In this document: positions 5,971-14,330 of the stretch, piece by piece
Position numbering within the stretch: the stretch's first letter is position 1
How the letters are laid out: every line of letters begins with the position of its first letter
NCBI RefSeq assembly: GCF_037963145.1
Contig: NZ_CP150144.1
Location: 2,294,001-2,358,000 of the forward strand
DNA: 64,000 bases
Direction of reading: 5' to 3'
Origin: Oceanobacillus sp. FSL K6-2867
GTDB taxonomy: Bacteria > Bacillota > Bacilli > Bacillales > Amphibacillaceae
Notes under the pieces: generated by a model
Told to the model about the DNA's origin: nothing
What the model saw: the letters and a program-made list of their open reading frames with translations, nothing else
Databases searched by the model: none
Made by a program: the position numbers and the translations under genes

Positions 5971-8328
5971 ATGTTGAAGAGATTGTCACTGTTAGGTCTA
6001 TCTCTCATGCTGGTTCTGTATCCGACTGCTGTATTAGCAGCTGATAATACCGAACAGCAAGATAGTGACCAAATTGACATGACAGAAACGCAAACAGACA
6101 TTGCAGATTTGCAATCTGACAACGAAGAGGATAATGCCGTTACAGAAGCAAACGAGAGCAATAAAGAAGAACCGGCAGAAAGTGCTGATTTAGAAGAATT
6201 AGCAGAGGAAGCCGTAACGGAAGACGAACAGGATGCTGAACAAATAGCACCAGAAGAATCCATAGTGGAAAGTGAGCAGGATATTAAAGAAACTCCATCA
6301 GATGCTGCTGTAGAGGAAACTTCAGAAGCAGAAGCGAGTGAAGAACAAGCTGATAGTAATGCAGCAGATGCAGATGTGGAAACAGATGCTGGAGAAGACG
6401 AAGCAACTGTGGAAACAGAAGAAGAGGATCCTGCTGACGAAGCTGAAGATTTAGAGCAATCCGATGAGGATTTGGATCTTACTAAGATTCATGGTGCTGC
6501 AAATGGTGAAATTACGTATGATTTCAATAAAGGCTACTATGTGCTAGATTTACAAGCAGGTTTAAGTAATTACTCCAGTAGTCAAGTATTAGATCAAAAA
6601 TGGGTAGCGTTTGCACTGCCAGATGGTGTCTATCTTCCTGATGTGAAGGAAGTGCCAAGCGGTGTTGCACAAGTCTATCTTCCATATGGAAAAAGCGGCA
6701 TTGCAATCAGAATACCTGATGTTTCGGAATTCCCGGATAGCAAATATGTTTATCCTAAAATTCCTTTGATGGGTGAACCAAATGACAATAATCCTAACGA
6801 AAACCTTTATCTATTAAACGTGAATGTCGATGAAATGACATTTGAAAATCTGGGGCAAATAAAAAGCCAACGAAATGTAGATTTTTCTGTGATGCAAGGA
6901 GAACCTGAGCTTGATATCGATGGATCTATTGAAGGTAAAGCTGTATATGATACAGAAAAACGTAACTATACGGTTGATTTGACTATTAAAGCAACCAATA
7001 ACTCAGAATCAGATATTACAGATATTTATGCAGGATTTAAACTTCCAGAAGGTGTTGGGCTTATTGAAAGTGAAGATATTTCAGAGGATATTGAAGTACT
7101 TCAGTTAGAAGATGGATCACAGGAAGTAGCAGTAAAGCTGCCAAATATGGAGTCAGGTGAAGATGGTGAATTGCACTATCAAATTCCGGTATTAGGAAAA
7201 TCATCTGAAGTTATTGAAGCATCAACGACTAATGTATATCGTTTTCACAGTGATGGTACGTATCACCCACTCGGTCAATTTGAAGGATCCGTACGCATTG
7301 ATTTTTCAGAAATGAGTGAAACATGGGATTTCAGTGCTGAAAGTCAGCTTGTTAGAGATTTCCCAGGACTTGAGGCAAATCAATTTGGTTTGCGTTTTGG
7401 CTTCACTGCGCTAAACTTAACTTTCGATAATATTGATGAAGTGAAAATTGAATTTAATGTCCCGGATGGGATTACAATTCATGAACCAGATTCCTATAGT
7501 CAAGGTTCTATTCCTGATTCCTTGCAGGACTTTCTTAATAGTGAAGGTGGCTTTAGCAGTGATCTTGATTTAAATTGGGATGGAAATACGGCTACAATTA
7601 ATTTAGATACAGTGAATGGCATCAGTGGATATGAAGGATTTTTCACGGCCTTTGGAGAAAGCAGCCAATCTCTTGAAAGCTTAGAAGGGTTAGAGGTCAT
7701 TGTAACGCTTTATCAAGATGGTGTTGAAGTAGTACGTGAAATTGATGTGCCATTTGAAATTGTTTCCTATGAAGGAGACGATGGGGAAAACCCTGAAGAG
7801 CCAGGCGATGATAACGAAAATCCAGGAGACGATAACCAAAATGATGGTGATGATCAAACTGGTGGAGACAACGACCAAAATGATGGTGATGATCAAACTG
7901 GTGGAGACAACGACCAAAATGATGGTGATGATCAAACTGGTGGAGACAACGACCAAAATGATGGTGATGATCAAACTGGTGGAGACAACGACCAAAATGA
8001 TGGTGATGATCAAACTGGTGGAGACAACGACCAAAATGATGATGATGACCAAACTGGTGGGGACAGTGACCAAAATGATGGTGATGACTCAACCGGTGGA
8101 AATAACGACCAAAATAATGGAAACAACCCGTCTGCTGGAAATAATGAAGATGACCAACAAACTGCCGGCCAAAATGTAAATAACGACAATAACTCTCAAG
8201 ATAATACCAAAGGATCTGTATTACCAGATACAGCTACAAATATGTATTCCATGCTTTTAATTGGAATGATTTTCACTGTAGCTGGCTTAGCACTTATGCT
8301 GTTTAGAAAGAAGAAGATAGCTGAATAA
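5971..8328 (+). CDS. Secreted, sortase-anchored acidic surface protein (LPDTA motif)
   Basis: 785 residues from ATG 5971, chosen because AGGAGTGG lies just upstream while ATG 5944 has none. Order: signal peptide ending VLAA (residues 1-24); an extremely acidic E/D/A-rich stretch (~25-170); two recognisable ~125-residue repeats with the pattern G-x-x-x-YD-x-x-x-x-x-Y-x-V/L-D-L, then LP-G-V, plus a third diverged module (~175-600); an Asn/Asp/Gly-rich tandem repeat (~620-710); LPDTA, a hydrophobic span and FRKKK. LPDTA rather than LPxTG points to a class D-type sortase such as YhcS of Bacillus subtilis. No sortase gene is in the window. The acidity suits a salt-adapted cell surface; ligand unknown. 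Confidence 0.88.
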   Translation: MLKRLSLLGLSLMLVLYPTAVLAADNTEQQDSDQIDMTETQTDIADLQSDNEEDNAVTEANESNKEEPAESADLEELAEEAVTEDEQDAEQIAPEESIVESEQDIKETPSDAAVEETSEAEASEEQADSNAADADVETDAGEDEATVETEEEDPADEAEDLEQSDEDLDLTKIHGAANGEITYDFNKGYYVLDLQAGLSNYSSSQVLDQKWVAFALPDGVYLPDVKEVPSGVAQVYLPYGKSGIAIRIPDVSEFPDSKYVYPKIPLMGEPNDNNPNENLYLLNVNVDEMTFENLGQIKSQRNVDFSVMQGEPELDIDGSIEGKAVYDTEKRNYTVDLTIKATNNSESDITDIYAGFKLPEGVGLIESEDISEDIEVLQLEDGSQEVAVKLPNMESGEDGELHYQIPVLGKSSEVIEASTTNVYRFHSDGTYHPLGQFEGSVRIDFSEMSETWDFSAESQLVRDFPGLEANQFGLRFGFTALNLTFDNIDEVKIEFNVPDGITIHEPDSYSQGSIPDSLQDFLNSEGGFSSDLDLNWDGNTATINLDTVNGISGYEGFFTAFGESSQSLESLEGLEVIVTLYQDGVEVVREIDVPFEIVSYEGDDGENPEEPGDDNENPGDDNQNDGDDQTGGDNDQNDGDDQTGGDNDQNDGDDQTGGDNDQNDGDDQTGGDNDQNDGDDQTGGDNDQNDDDDQTGGDSDQNDGDDSTGGNNDQNNGNNPSAGNNEDDQQTAGQNVNNDNNSQDNTKGSVLPDTATNMYSMLLIGMIFTVAGLALMLFRKKKIAE
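7834..8094 (+). repeat. 39-bp tandem repeat inside the surface-protein gene
   Basis: Unit of 39 bases encoding GGDNDQNDGDDQT. Units beginning 7861, 7900, 7939 and 7978 are identical; 8017 and 8056 are variant; 7834-7860 is a partial copy. The length is a multiple of three, so gain or loss keeps the frame and changes only the spacer before the wall anchor. Confidence 0.95.
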
Positions 8329-8349
8329 TAAATGGTTCATTAATTACCA

Positions 8350-8379
8350 AAAACTGCATCTCCATGAGGTGCAGTTTTT
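8350..8379 (+). terminator. Intrinsic terminator of the surface-protein gene
   Basis: AAAACTGCATC (8350-8360) pairs with GGTGCAGTTTT (8368-8378), followed by more T. It lies ~20 bases after the stop. Confidence 0.85.
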
Positions 8380-8539
8380 TGCGTGGACGAAGGTTGATTT
8401 ACAATCTTACTAATAACGGAAACAGTCTACTATACAAATCCATTCATATTTGAATGAAAGTATGGAAGGTTTATCTGAAGTATACAAAAAATACTTGGTA
8501 TTTGACGTGTATACCCATTGTTCAAAAAGGAGTTAAAAC

Positions 8540-9042
8540 TTAAGGAATCGTGCGCTTTTGGTCTGTAAAACTGATATAAACCATCAGTAGAATGCAAAGA
8601 AAAAGTGTCACATGGAATATTGTATGTAGTGTATTTGGAACAATTCCATTCATTACAGGTAAAAAGGAATGCGTGTTTCCGAACCGAACATGGTCTGATA
8701 TCTTTCCACCTTTTCCTCCGCACCAAACCCAAAGAAATATGGTATCCACCAAGCCATTAGTACCCCAGCAAAGATACATGAAGGATGAATGATGAGCCAA
8801 AGCTTTGCCCAGATTGGATATCTTTTTCCAATAAAACATAGGATGAGAACCATTAAAATAACAATTTGCACTACACCAATCAACGTGACAGCAATCAATT
8901 CACTCTTAGAGTTCTCTTGCGCGATTGCTTCAATATCATTTAATGATCCTAAAGGAATCCAATCTTGAACGAACATAAAAAGTAAAATCAAGCTATACCC
9001 AGCAATCAAGAACTTTTCAGAAACACGGATTTTTCGCTGCAC
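8540..9042 (-). pseudogene. Frameshifted four-TM membrane protein gene
   Basis: From GTG 9042 (GGAAGGGAAG upstream) the frame runs to a stop at 8653. The natural C-terminus (NTHSFLPVMNGIVPNTLHT, then a fourth hydrophobic helix) continues in another frame to a stop at 8540. The break coincides with a 5-bp tandem duplication, CCGAA twice at 8679-8688 (TTCGG twice on the coding strand). Removing one copy joins the frames into 165 residues: MFG-NTHSF, with hydrophobic segments near residues 10-28, 48-70, 78-100 and 140-158. The family is not one I can name. It is either a recent inactivation, a slippage-switchable gene or a sequence error. Confidence 0.8.
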
Positions 9043-9060
9043 TTTGATAACTTCCCTTCC

Positions 9061-9515
9061 TAATAATGGTTAAGATACTGTTTTACATTATATTAACACG
9101 AAAAGAAAATATCTATATTAACCTTTTGTAATTTCAAACAGTTAATTAACATTGCTTGACAGTAGAATTGTAAACTTAGTTTAATAGGTGCATTATTGAT
9201 TAAAAATCTAGTGAACTTTATGTTCGCGATAAGGTTGGTTATTTGTTAATTGATGGAAGAGGGTCATAAAAAGAACCGGGGTTTACGGTTTTTTTCTTAT
9301 GGGGTAAAAGGTAGAACAAATGAATTCGGTGCGCGGATTAAAGATATCTATCCAACTAAAAAACTCTATAAGATAGCATGATTACGTAAACTCTGTTCAT
9401 TTAAGGGTATTTACAAATAATTTAAACTAATTATATATTTCCTCAATAATTATCCTGTACAATTTGAAGATAAAGTATGTTGGATGGGAATCCAATCCTA
9501 AAGGGGGTTTGTAAA
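9061..9515. other. Intergenic region before the glycosylation operon
   Basis: A+T-rich spacer between two divergent genes. A weak hairpin AACCG/CGGTT with a T-run is at 9274-9295. No coding sequence is supported; promoter candidates are listed separately. Confidence 0.5.
9386..9410 (+). promoter_or_regulatory. Possible SigB-type promoter
   Basis: GTAAAC (9386-9391), 13 bases, GGGTAT (9405-9410) resembles the general-stress promoter pattern GTTTAA-N12-15-GGGTAT. The homologous csbB gene of Bacillus subtilis is SigB-controlled. The -35 match is imperfect, so this is tentative. Confidence 0.3.
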
Positions 9516-9518
9516 GTG

Positions 9519-10535
9519 ATGGGAAAGCCGTTAATTACATTTTTACTTCCTGCGTATAATGAGGATGAAAATATTTATGAATTATATGACCAGTTGTCCT
9601 TAGAAACGAAGAGTTTATGTTACTCCTTTGAGATTTTATTTATTGATGATGGCAGTACGGATGACACGCTGGAAAAAATTAAAGACCTTACATGCTATGC
9701 TGATAATGTACGCTATGTTTCTTTCTCCCGGAACTTTGGTAAAGAGGCTGCAATGTATGCTGGGCTCGAGCATGCCAGGGGGGATGCTGTCATTATTATG
9801 GATACTGATTTACAGCATCCGCCGCATTTGATTTCTTCTTTAATAAAAGGACATGAGGAAGGCTACCATCAGGTAATTGCAAAGCGTGATCGCAAAGGCG
9901 AGTCAAGGTTTAGTCAGCTCCTCACGGGAAGCTTCTACCAGATGATGAATAAGTGGAGTGCAGTCAATCTTCAGGACGGGGAAGGAGACTTCCGTTTGTT
10001 AAGCAGAAAAGCGGTAGATGCACTTTTGAAGTTAAGTGAGGGGAATCGATTTTCAAAGGGTCTTTATTCATGGATCGGCTTATCGCAAACTACTGTAACG
10101 TATGAAAATGTAATCCGAAAAAAAGGGGAAAGCAAGTGGAAGATGTCTTCACTCATTACATATGCTCTGGATGGAATGCTTTCATTTAATACAAAACCTT
10201 TAAGATTGTGCTGTTATTTAGGACTATTTACTATTTTAATCTCATTTATTTATATTCTTATAATGTTTGTTTCTATAATATGGAATGGTGTTGAGGTGCC
10301 GGGATATTTTACAACGATTTCTGCCGTTCTGTTTCTTGGCGGTGTTCAATTATTCTGTTTAGGAATTATCGGGGAGTATATTGGCCGGATATACAATGAA
10401 ACGAAAAAACGCCCGCATTATATTATTGATGAAAGCAATGCAATGAGGTCCGATTTAGAAGTAAGATCTATAATGCCATCACAACGAACATGGGGGTTAT
10501 CAGAAAAACAGGAACAAGAGAAAGTAAGCTCATGA
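9519..10535 (+). CDS. Membrane-bound family 2 glycosyltransferase, undecaprenyl-phosphate-sugar synthase (CsbB-like)
   Basis: About 338 residues. The GT-A catalytic domain (1-230) carries PAYNEDENI, IDDGSTDDT, the metal-binding DTDLQHPP and GDFRLLSRKA. Two C-terminal membrane helices follow (about 240-265 and 275-300) with the conserved EYIGRIYNETKKRP tail. Proteins of this build load a sugar onto undecaprenyl phosphate at the inner membrane face. Start is ATG 9519, or GTG 9516 directly before it; AAGGGGG lies 8-11 bases upstream. It is the first gene of an operon with GtrA and YfhO, overlapping GtrA by 4 bases. In Bacillus, Listeria and Staphylococcus such trios add sugars to teichoic acids. 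Confidence 0.88.
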   Translation: MGKPLITFLLPAYNEDENIYELYDQLSLETKSLCYSFEILFIDDGSTDDTLEKIKDLTCYADNVRYVSFSRNFGKEAAMYAGLEHARGDAVIIMDTDLQHPPHLISSLIKGHEEGYHQVIAKRDRKGESRFSQLLTGSFYQMMNKWSAVNLQDGEGDFRLLSRKAVDALLKLSEGNRFSKGLYSWIGLSQTTVTYENVIRKKGESKWKMSSLITYALDGMLSFNTKPLRLCCYLGLFTILISFIYILIMFVSIIWNGVEVPGYFTTISAVLFLGGVQLFCLGIIGEYIGRIYNETKKRPHYIIDESNAMRSDLEVRSIMPSQRTWGLSEKQEQEKVSS

Positions 10536-10894
10536 ATAAAGAATTTATTTGTTTTGTCTTTGTTGGTGTACTGAATACCCTCAATTATTATGTTATCTAT
10601 TTATGTTTAATGCAGATCATAGGGCTGTATTATTTATCAAGTCATATTACGGCAACTTTTATCAGTATGTACATATCCTATTTCTTGAACGTCTATTTTA
10701 CATATAAAGTAAAGCCGTCATTAAAATCATTTTTGATGTTCCCGCTAACCCAGGTTGTTAATATCGGTGTACAAGGAGGCTTACTCCTTATTTTTGTTGA
10801 GCTTTGGAATATTTCAAGTACATTCGCACCAATTTTCGCAGTTGTTTTTACAGTACCAGTTACATTTTTCGTGACGAGGAGAATCTTACATTAA
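10532..10894 (+). CDS. GtrA-family small membrane protein, presumed lipid-sugar flippase
   Basis: 120 residues with four hydrophobic helices and the GtrA pattern: FVFVGVLNTLNYY near the start, YFLNVYFTYK in the middle, TRRILH at the end. GtrA/GtcA proteins are thought to flip undecaprenyl-phosphate-linked sugars made by the partner GT2 enzyme. ATG 10532 overlaps the upstream stop (ATGA) and the stop codon shares a base with the YfhO start (TAATG), so the three genes are translationally coupled. Confidence 0.88.
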   Translation: MNKEFICFVFVGVLNTLNYYVIYLCLMQIIGLYYLSSHITATFISMYISYFLNVYFTYKVKPSLKSFLMFPLTQVVNIGVQGGLLLIFVELWNISSTFAPIFAVVFTVPVTFFVTRRILH

Positions 10895-13473
10895 TGCAAA
10901 AACAAAATAGGAAGCAATGGATAATTATTGTCTTCGTTGCTTTAGTTGTTTCCATCGTTTGTCATTTGTTTTTTATCGTTCAAAAAGAAGAAGGCATTCT
11001 TATGACCGGCTATAATGATGGGCTTTCCCAGATGCTTCCTTTTAAAAAATTTATTTATAATGAATATACGAGCGGCAATTTCTTTTATTCAGATTCGTTT
11101 GGCCTTGGGGGCGGATTTTTCTCCCAGCTCAGCTATTATTACACGACTAATATCATCTTCATTTTTCATATAGCTTTCATTTTTATACTGGAAACGTTAC
11201 ATATTATCGATCACCCGGATTTAGCATTTTGGGCATCAGCAATTTTACCAATGAGTATTGCAAAACTTGCAGCAATCATTGTTATAACAACCGTCTATTT
11301 TAAAAAAATAAACTTTCGGTCTGCTGCTGCATTTTTAGGCGCTATTGTTTATGCAGCAAATGTCCTGTACTTTAGACATGCCATGTATTGGGATTTCTTT
11401 ACTGACGCGATGTTTTGGTTGATTTTATTGCTAATCGGTGTCGAAAAAATAATTAAGAAAGAATCCAAAGGAGTTTTTGCAGTTGGTGTGGCGGCAAATT
11501 TAATTACCAATTTCTATTTTGCCTACGTGAATTTCCTTTTAGCATTTTTTTATATTTTGCTTCGATTGATAATCAGGTTCGATAGACATGAAGAACGTCC
11601 AGTAAAGCAAATTGCCCAATATTGTTATTTGGGGATGATTGGATTTCTGATTGGTGCATTCGCGTTTATTCCAAGTGTGATTGCCTACTTGGATAATTAT
11701 CGGCCTGAATTTACGGATGTCATTCCGCTGCTGAACTTCACTGATAATATTTTGCTTAACAGCCGAGTGCTCTTTTTGCCAGTCTTTGTTGTAATGATGG
11801 TTTGCTTTATCCGTTTTTATAAATATCCTGTTTTCCGTTTCTTTGCTGTTATTTCCCTAATGGGAACGTTGCTGCATTTTGTACCTTATGTTGGAAGTAT
11901 GTTTAACGGCTTTTCGGCACCACAGAATCGCTGGGAATATATTGTCTGTCTCGCGTTCGGGGGAGTAGCAGCGTTTGTTTTCCAGCATATTAAGGAAGTA
12001 AGAGGAAAAGATGTTTTGATTGGTGCTGTTGCTTATATTCTTTTGTCTATTGGATTTATCGAATATGATGGATATTCATTTGATCAAACGTTTGATTGGG
12101 TTATCCCGATTGCATCTGTTTCTTTTATTATTATTTTTCTTTTACGAAGGAATAAAAAGACGCTTTTTATTAGTATTATCCTAGTTATGGGAATTTCTGC
12201 AAATATATTTCAAGCAGTGCGATTAATGAATCCCCCAAAGGATGGGGAGCTGGCAAATGAATCCGTTTTGCTCAACTCGGACATTTATAACTCTTCAGAG
12301 CAGCGACAGCTCATTGAAGAAATGAAGAGAAATAAAGATACCGAGCATAGTCGGATTGACTGGATGGTGCCAATGCGCAACAATACACCAATCGTACAGG
12401 ACTATGATGGAATGAGCGTGTATTCGAGCATATTAAATAATAATCTGCTGTTTTTCTATTATAACGATGCCGAGATTAGTATGGACCGGGAAAGTGTAAG
12501 CAGATATGCAACGCTGGGTGACAGGGCTAATCTTATGAGTCTGCTTGATGGACAATTCTATATGCGAGAAAAGGAAACAAAAACGAAGCCATATGGATTT
12601 ACGCCATTGCTGGAGGGTGAGCATTACGCTGCTTACGAAAATCAATTGCTGCTCCCCTCTTTTCGGAAAACGAATGTAAGGTATGATGCAAATGAATTGC
12701 TGCAAAAGCCTGTATTAACACGGGAGCATGCGATGCTCTCAGGAGTAATTGTGGAAGAGGGCGATATTAATATAGATGAGCAATTAGAGGCTGTGGAGAT
12801 TTATGATTACTCGATTGAAGAAGTAAAAGCAACGTATGGTGGTGAGAAGCTTCGTGTAGAAGAAGATGGTGGAGGACTGGAGATTTTAATGGATCACCCA
12901 ATGAGTCATGGCGATCTATATGTATCCTTTTATATGGATGGAATTCGGAAGCAGGATGAATTTTTGCTTGAGATAAATGACTACCAGACGTTAAGGAAAG
13001 AGTTCGATTCCATTTATCGGACAAATATGAATGACCTCACTGTTCGGATTGAAGCGGATGATACGATTAAATTAAAGCTTCCAAAAGGAAATTACAATTT
13101 GAAGGATTTGCAGATTTTCCATGAGGATTATACGGTGCTGCGTGACGTTTATGAACAATATAAAGAGAAAGAAGTCTTGCCTTTAAAATGGGAAAATGGC
13201 CTTGTGGAAGGGAAGGTTATCAGCGAAGAGACGGACGAAATGATTGTAACTCCTATTCCATATGAGAAGGGCTGGAGCTTGAAAGTAAATGGGGAGAAGG
13301 TGCCAATTGAAAAAGTTAATTATGCGTTTATCGGCATTCCATTAGAAGATGGCGTTAATGAAATTCAAATGACCTACTATCCTCCATATTTTGGCTTGGC
13401 AGCTGGTTTGACTGTTTGGGGGATTGGAATGCTTGGCTTTCTTCTTTATAGAGAGAAGGGGAAACAGGAATGA
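10894..13473 (+). CDS. YfhO-family polytopic membrane glycosyltransferase
   Basis: 859 residues from ATG 10894. The N-terminal ~480 residues hold many membrane helices beginning IIIVFVALVVSIVCHLFF, with an outward loop GYNDGLSQMLPF; then a soluble extracellular domain (~490-825); then a last membrane helix (AAGLTVWGIGMLGFLLYR). YfhO proteins act as GT-C-type transferases that move the sugar from the lipid carrier onto teichoic acid outside the cell. Only ATG 10894 leaves the N-terminal helix intact; AGGAG lies 12 bases upstream and the start overlaps the GtrA stop. The acceptor polymer here is inferred from relatives. Confidence 0.86.
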   Translation: MQKQNRKQWIIIVFVALVVSIVCHLFFIVQKEEGILMTGYNDGLSQMLPFKKFIYNEYTSGNFFYSDSFGLGGGFFSQLSYYYTTNIIFIFHIAFIFILETLHIIDHPDLAFWASAILPMSIAKLAAIIVITTVYFKKINFRSAAAFLGAIVYAANVLYFRHAMYWDFFTDAMFWLILLLIGVEKIIKKESKGVFAVGVAANLITNFYFAYVNFLLAFFYILLRLIIRFDRHEERPVKQIAQYCYLGMIGFLIGAFAFIPSVIAYLDNYRPEFTDVIPLLNFTDNILLNSRVLFLPVFVVMMVCFIRFYKYPVFRFFAVISLMGTLLHFVPYVGSMFNGFSAPQNRWEYIVCLAFGGVAAFVFQHIKEVRGKDVLIGAVAYILLSIGFIEYDGYSFDQTFDWVIPIASVSFIIIFLLRRNKKTLFISIILVMGISANIFQAVRLMNPPKDGELANESVLLNSDIYNSSEQRQLIEEMKRNKDTEHSRIDWMVPMRNNTPIVQDYDGMSVYSSILNNNLLFFYYNDAEISMDRESVSRYATLGDRANLMSLLDGQFYMREKETKTKPYGFTPLLEGEHYAAYENQLLLPSFRKTNVRYDANELLQKPVLTREHAMLSGVIVEEGDINIDEQLEAVEIYDYSIEEVKATYGGEKLRVEEDGGGLEILMDHPMSHGDLYVSFYMDGIRKQDEFLLEINDYQTLRKEFDSIYRTNMNDLTVRIEADDTIKLKLPKGNYNLKDLQIFHEDYTVLRDVYEQYKEKEVLPLKWENGLVEGKVISEETDEMIVTPIPYEKGWSLKVNGEKVPIEKVNYAFIGIPLEDGVNEIQMTYYPPYFGLAAGLTVWGIGMLGFLLYREKGKQE

Positions 13474-13495
13474 TGAAGGAGGATATTCGACACAT

Positions 13496-14119
13496 ATGAA
13501 TGAAAATATTTTACTGGAGAACTTACAAAAGAAAAAAATGGTTGCTGCCTTAAAAGAGCCAAGGTATATAGAAAAAGTAGTAAAATACAAGCATAATTTA
13601 GGCGCTGCATTATTAATGACAGGTACGATTTTAACCGTGAAGCGGTATGTCGATTTTCTTCAAAAAAACGGACTCCCCGTTATTTTACATGTAGAACGAA
13701 TAGGCGGTCTTGAAATGGACAAGGATGGAATCGACTTTGTGAAAAAATATGTAAGGCCAGCGGCAATTGTTTCAACGAATCAGGGAATTATTAAACGAGC
13801 CAAAAAGGCGGGGTTATTCGTTGTTCAGCGTGTTTTTCTAATTGATACCGATGTGTACCTTCATCTTGTCCAGGACCCTCGTAATATTCAAGCTGATATA
13901 ATTGAAATAATGCCAAGCAGGGCACCGGACTTTATTGAAAAATTATCTAAAATATCACCTGTTCCTATCATAACTGGGGGGCTTTTGTCATTGCCAGAAC
14001 ATGCGAAAAGTGCATTTGAGCATGGAGCTGCTGCTGTATCAACGTCTAACCCTGAAATGTGGAAGCTAGACTTGAATCAGCTGGAGATTGGAGGTAAGAG
14101 GGAAACCTGCCAATTGTAA
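13496..14119 (+). CDS. glpP: Glycerol-3-phosphate responsive antiterminator GlpP
   Basis: 207 residues. The GlpP fold is recognised by AALLMTGTILTVKRYVD, LPVILHVERIGGLEMDKDGI, a VSTNQGIIKRAKKAGL segment, VQRVFLIDTD and the final ITGGLLSLPEHAKSAFEHGAAAVSTSNPE. GlpP binds glycerol-3-phosphate and then the leader mRNA of glycerol genes, preventing termination. ATG 13496 is the only plausible start; AAGGAGG lies 13 bases upstream, overlapping the end of YfhO, so glpP may be co-transcribed with the glycosylation operon. Immediately downstream are two attenuator leaders with a shared sequence, before the HAD phosphatase and ugpB, which are its likely targets. No glpFK or glpD is in the window. Confidence 0.92.
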   Translation: MNENILLENLQKKKMVAALKEPRYIEKVVKYKHNLGAALLMTGTILTVKRYVDFLQKNGLPVILHVERIGGLEMDKDGIDFVKKYVRPAAIVSTNQGIIKRAKKAGLFVVQRVFLIDTDVYLHLVQDPRNIQADIIEIMPSRAPDFIEKLSKISPVPIITGGLLSLPEHAKSAFEHGAAAVSTSNPEMWKLDLNQLEIGGKRETCQL

Positions 14120-14132
14120 ACTATACGCAAAC

Positions 14133-14175
14133 TTAACTTCATCTTCACAATGATTTAGTATTTATACTTTACAAT
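14133..14175 (+). promoter_or_regulatory. Pho-box-like hexamers and promoter before the HAD phosphatase leader
   Basis: TTAACT (14133), TTCACA (14144) and TTAGTA (14155) are spaced exactly 11 bases, as are PhoP-binding TTAACA repeats in Bacillus. A -10 candidate is TATACT (14163) or TACAAT (14170). No proper -35 is present, which fits an activator-dependent promoter. Confidence 0.5.
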
Positions 14176-14183
14176 TAAGTGTG

Positions 14184-14271
14184 AAGTGAATAGCTCATTG
14201 GTGCAAATATAGAGAGACCACAAATATTGAATGCTGTCTGAAGCATTTAAATTATTTGTGGTCTCTTTTTT
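14184..14271 (+). terminator. Attenuator leader 1, probable GlpP target
   Basis: Shared elements AAGTGAATA (14184), GGTGC (14200) and AGAGAGACC (14211) lead into a terminator: 14-bp stem AGAGACCACAAATA (14213-14226) / TATTTGTGGTCTCT (14253-14266) with an inner AATGCT/AGCATT stem and a T-run. It ends ~60 bases before the HAD gene, so transcription must read through. The same elements recur in leader 2. Confidence 0.75.
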
Positions 14272-14330
14272 ATGGAGGTGTTATGAACCAAGCCAAACTT
14301 CTTCATTAAAAACCAAAAAGGAGAGAACAT

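Noticed and set aside
7690..8092. Long open frames on the minus strand over the 39-bp repeat, including a His-rich one of 131 codons
   Set aside because: They mirror the repetitive GAT/AAC/CAA codons of the surface-protein gene; no ribosome binding site, and the composition is a by-product of the repeat.
7834..8094. 39-bp direct repeats considered as a CRISPR array
   Set aside because: Units are contiguous without spacers and in frame with a coding sequence.
14211..14271. Leader before the HAD gene considered as a T-box or riboswitch
   Set aside because: No T-box sequence or specifier loop and no known metabolite core; the shared AGAGAGACC leader and adjacent glpP fit antitermination better.
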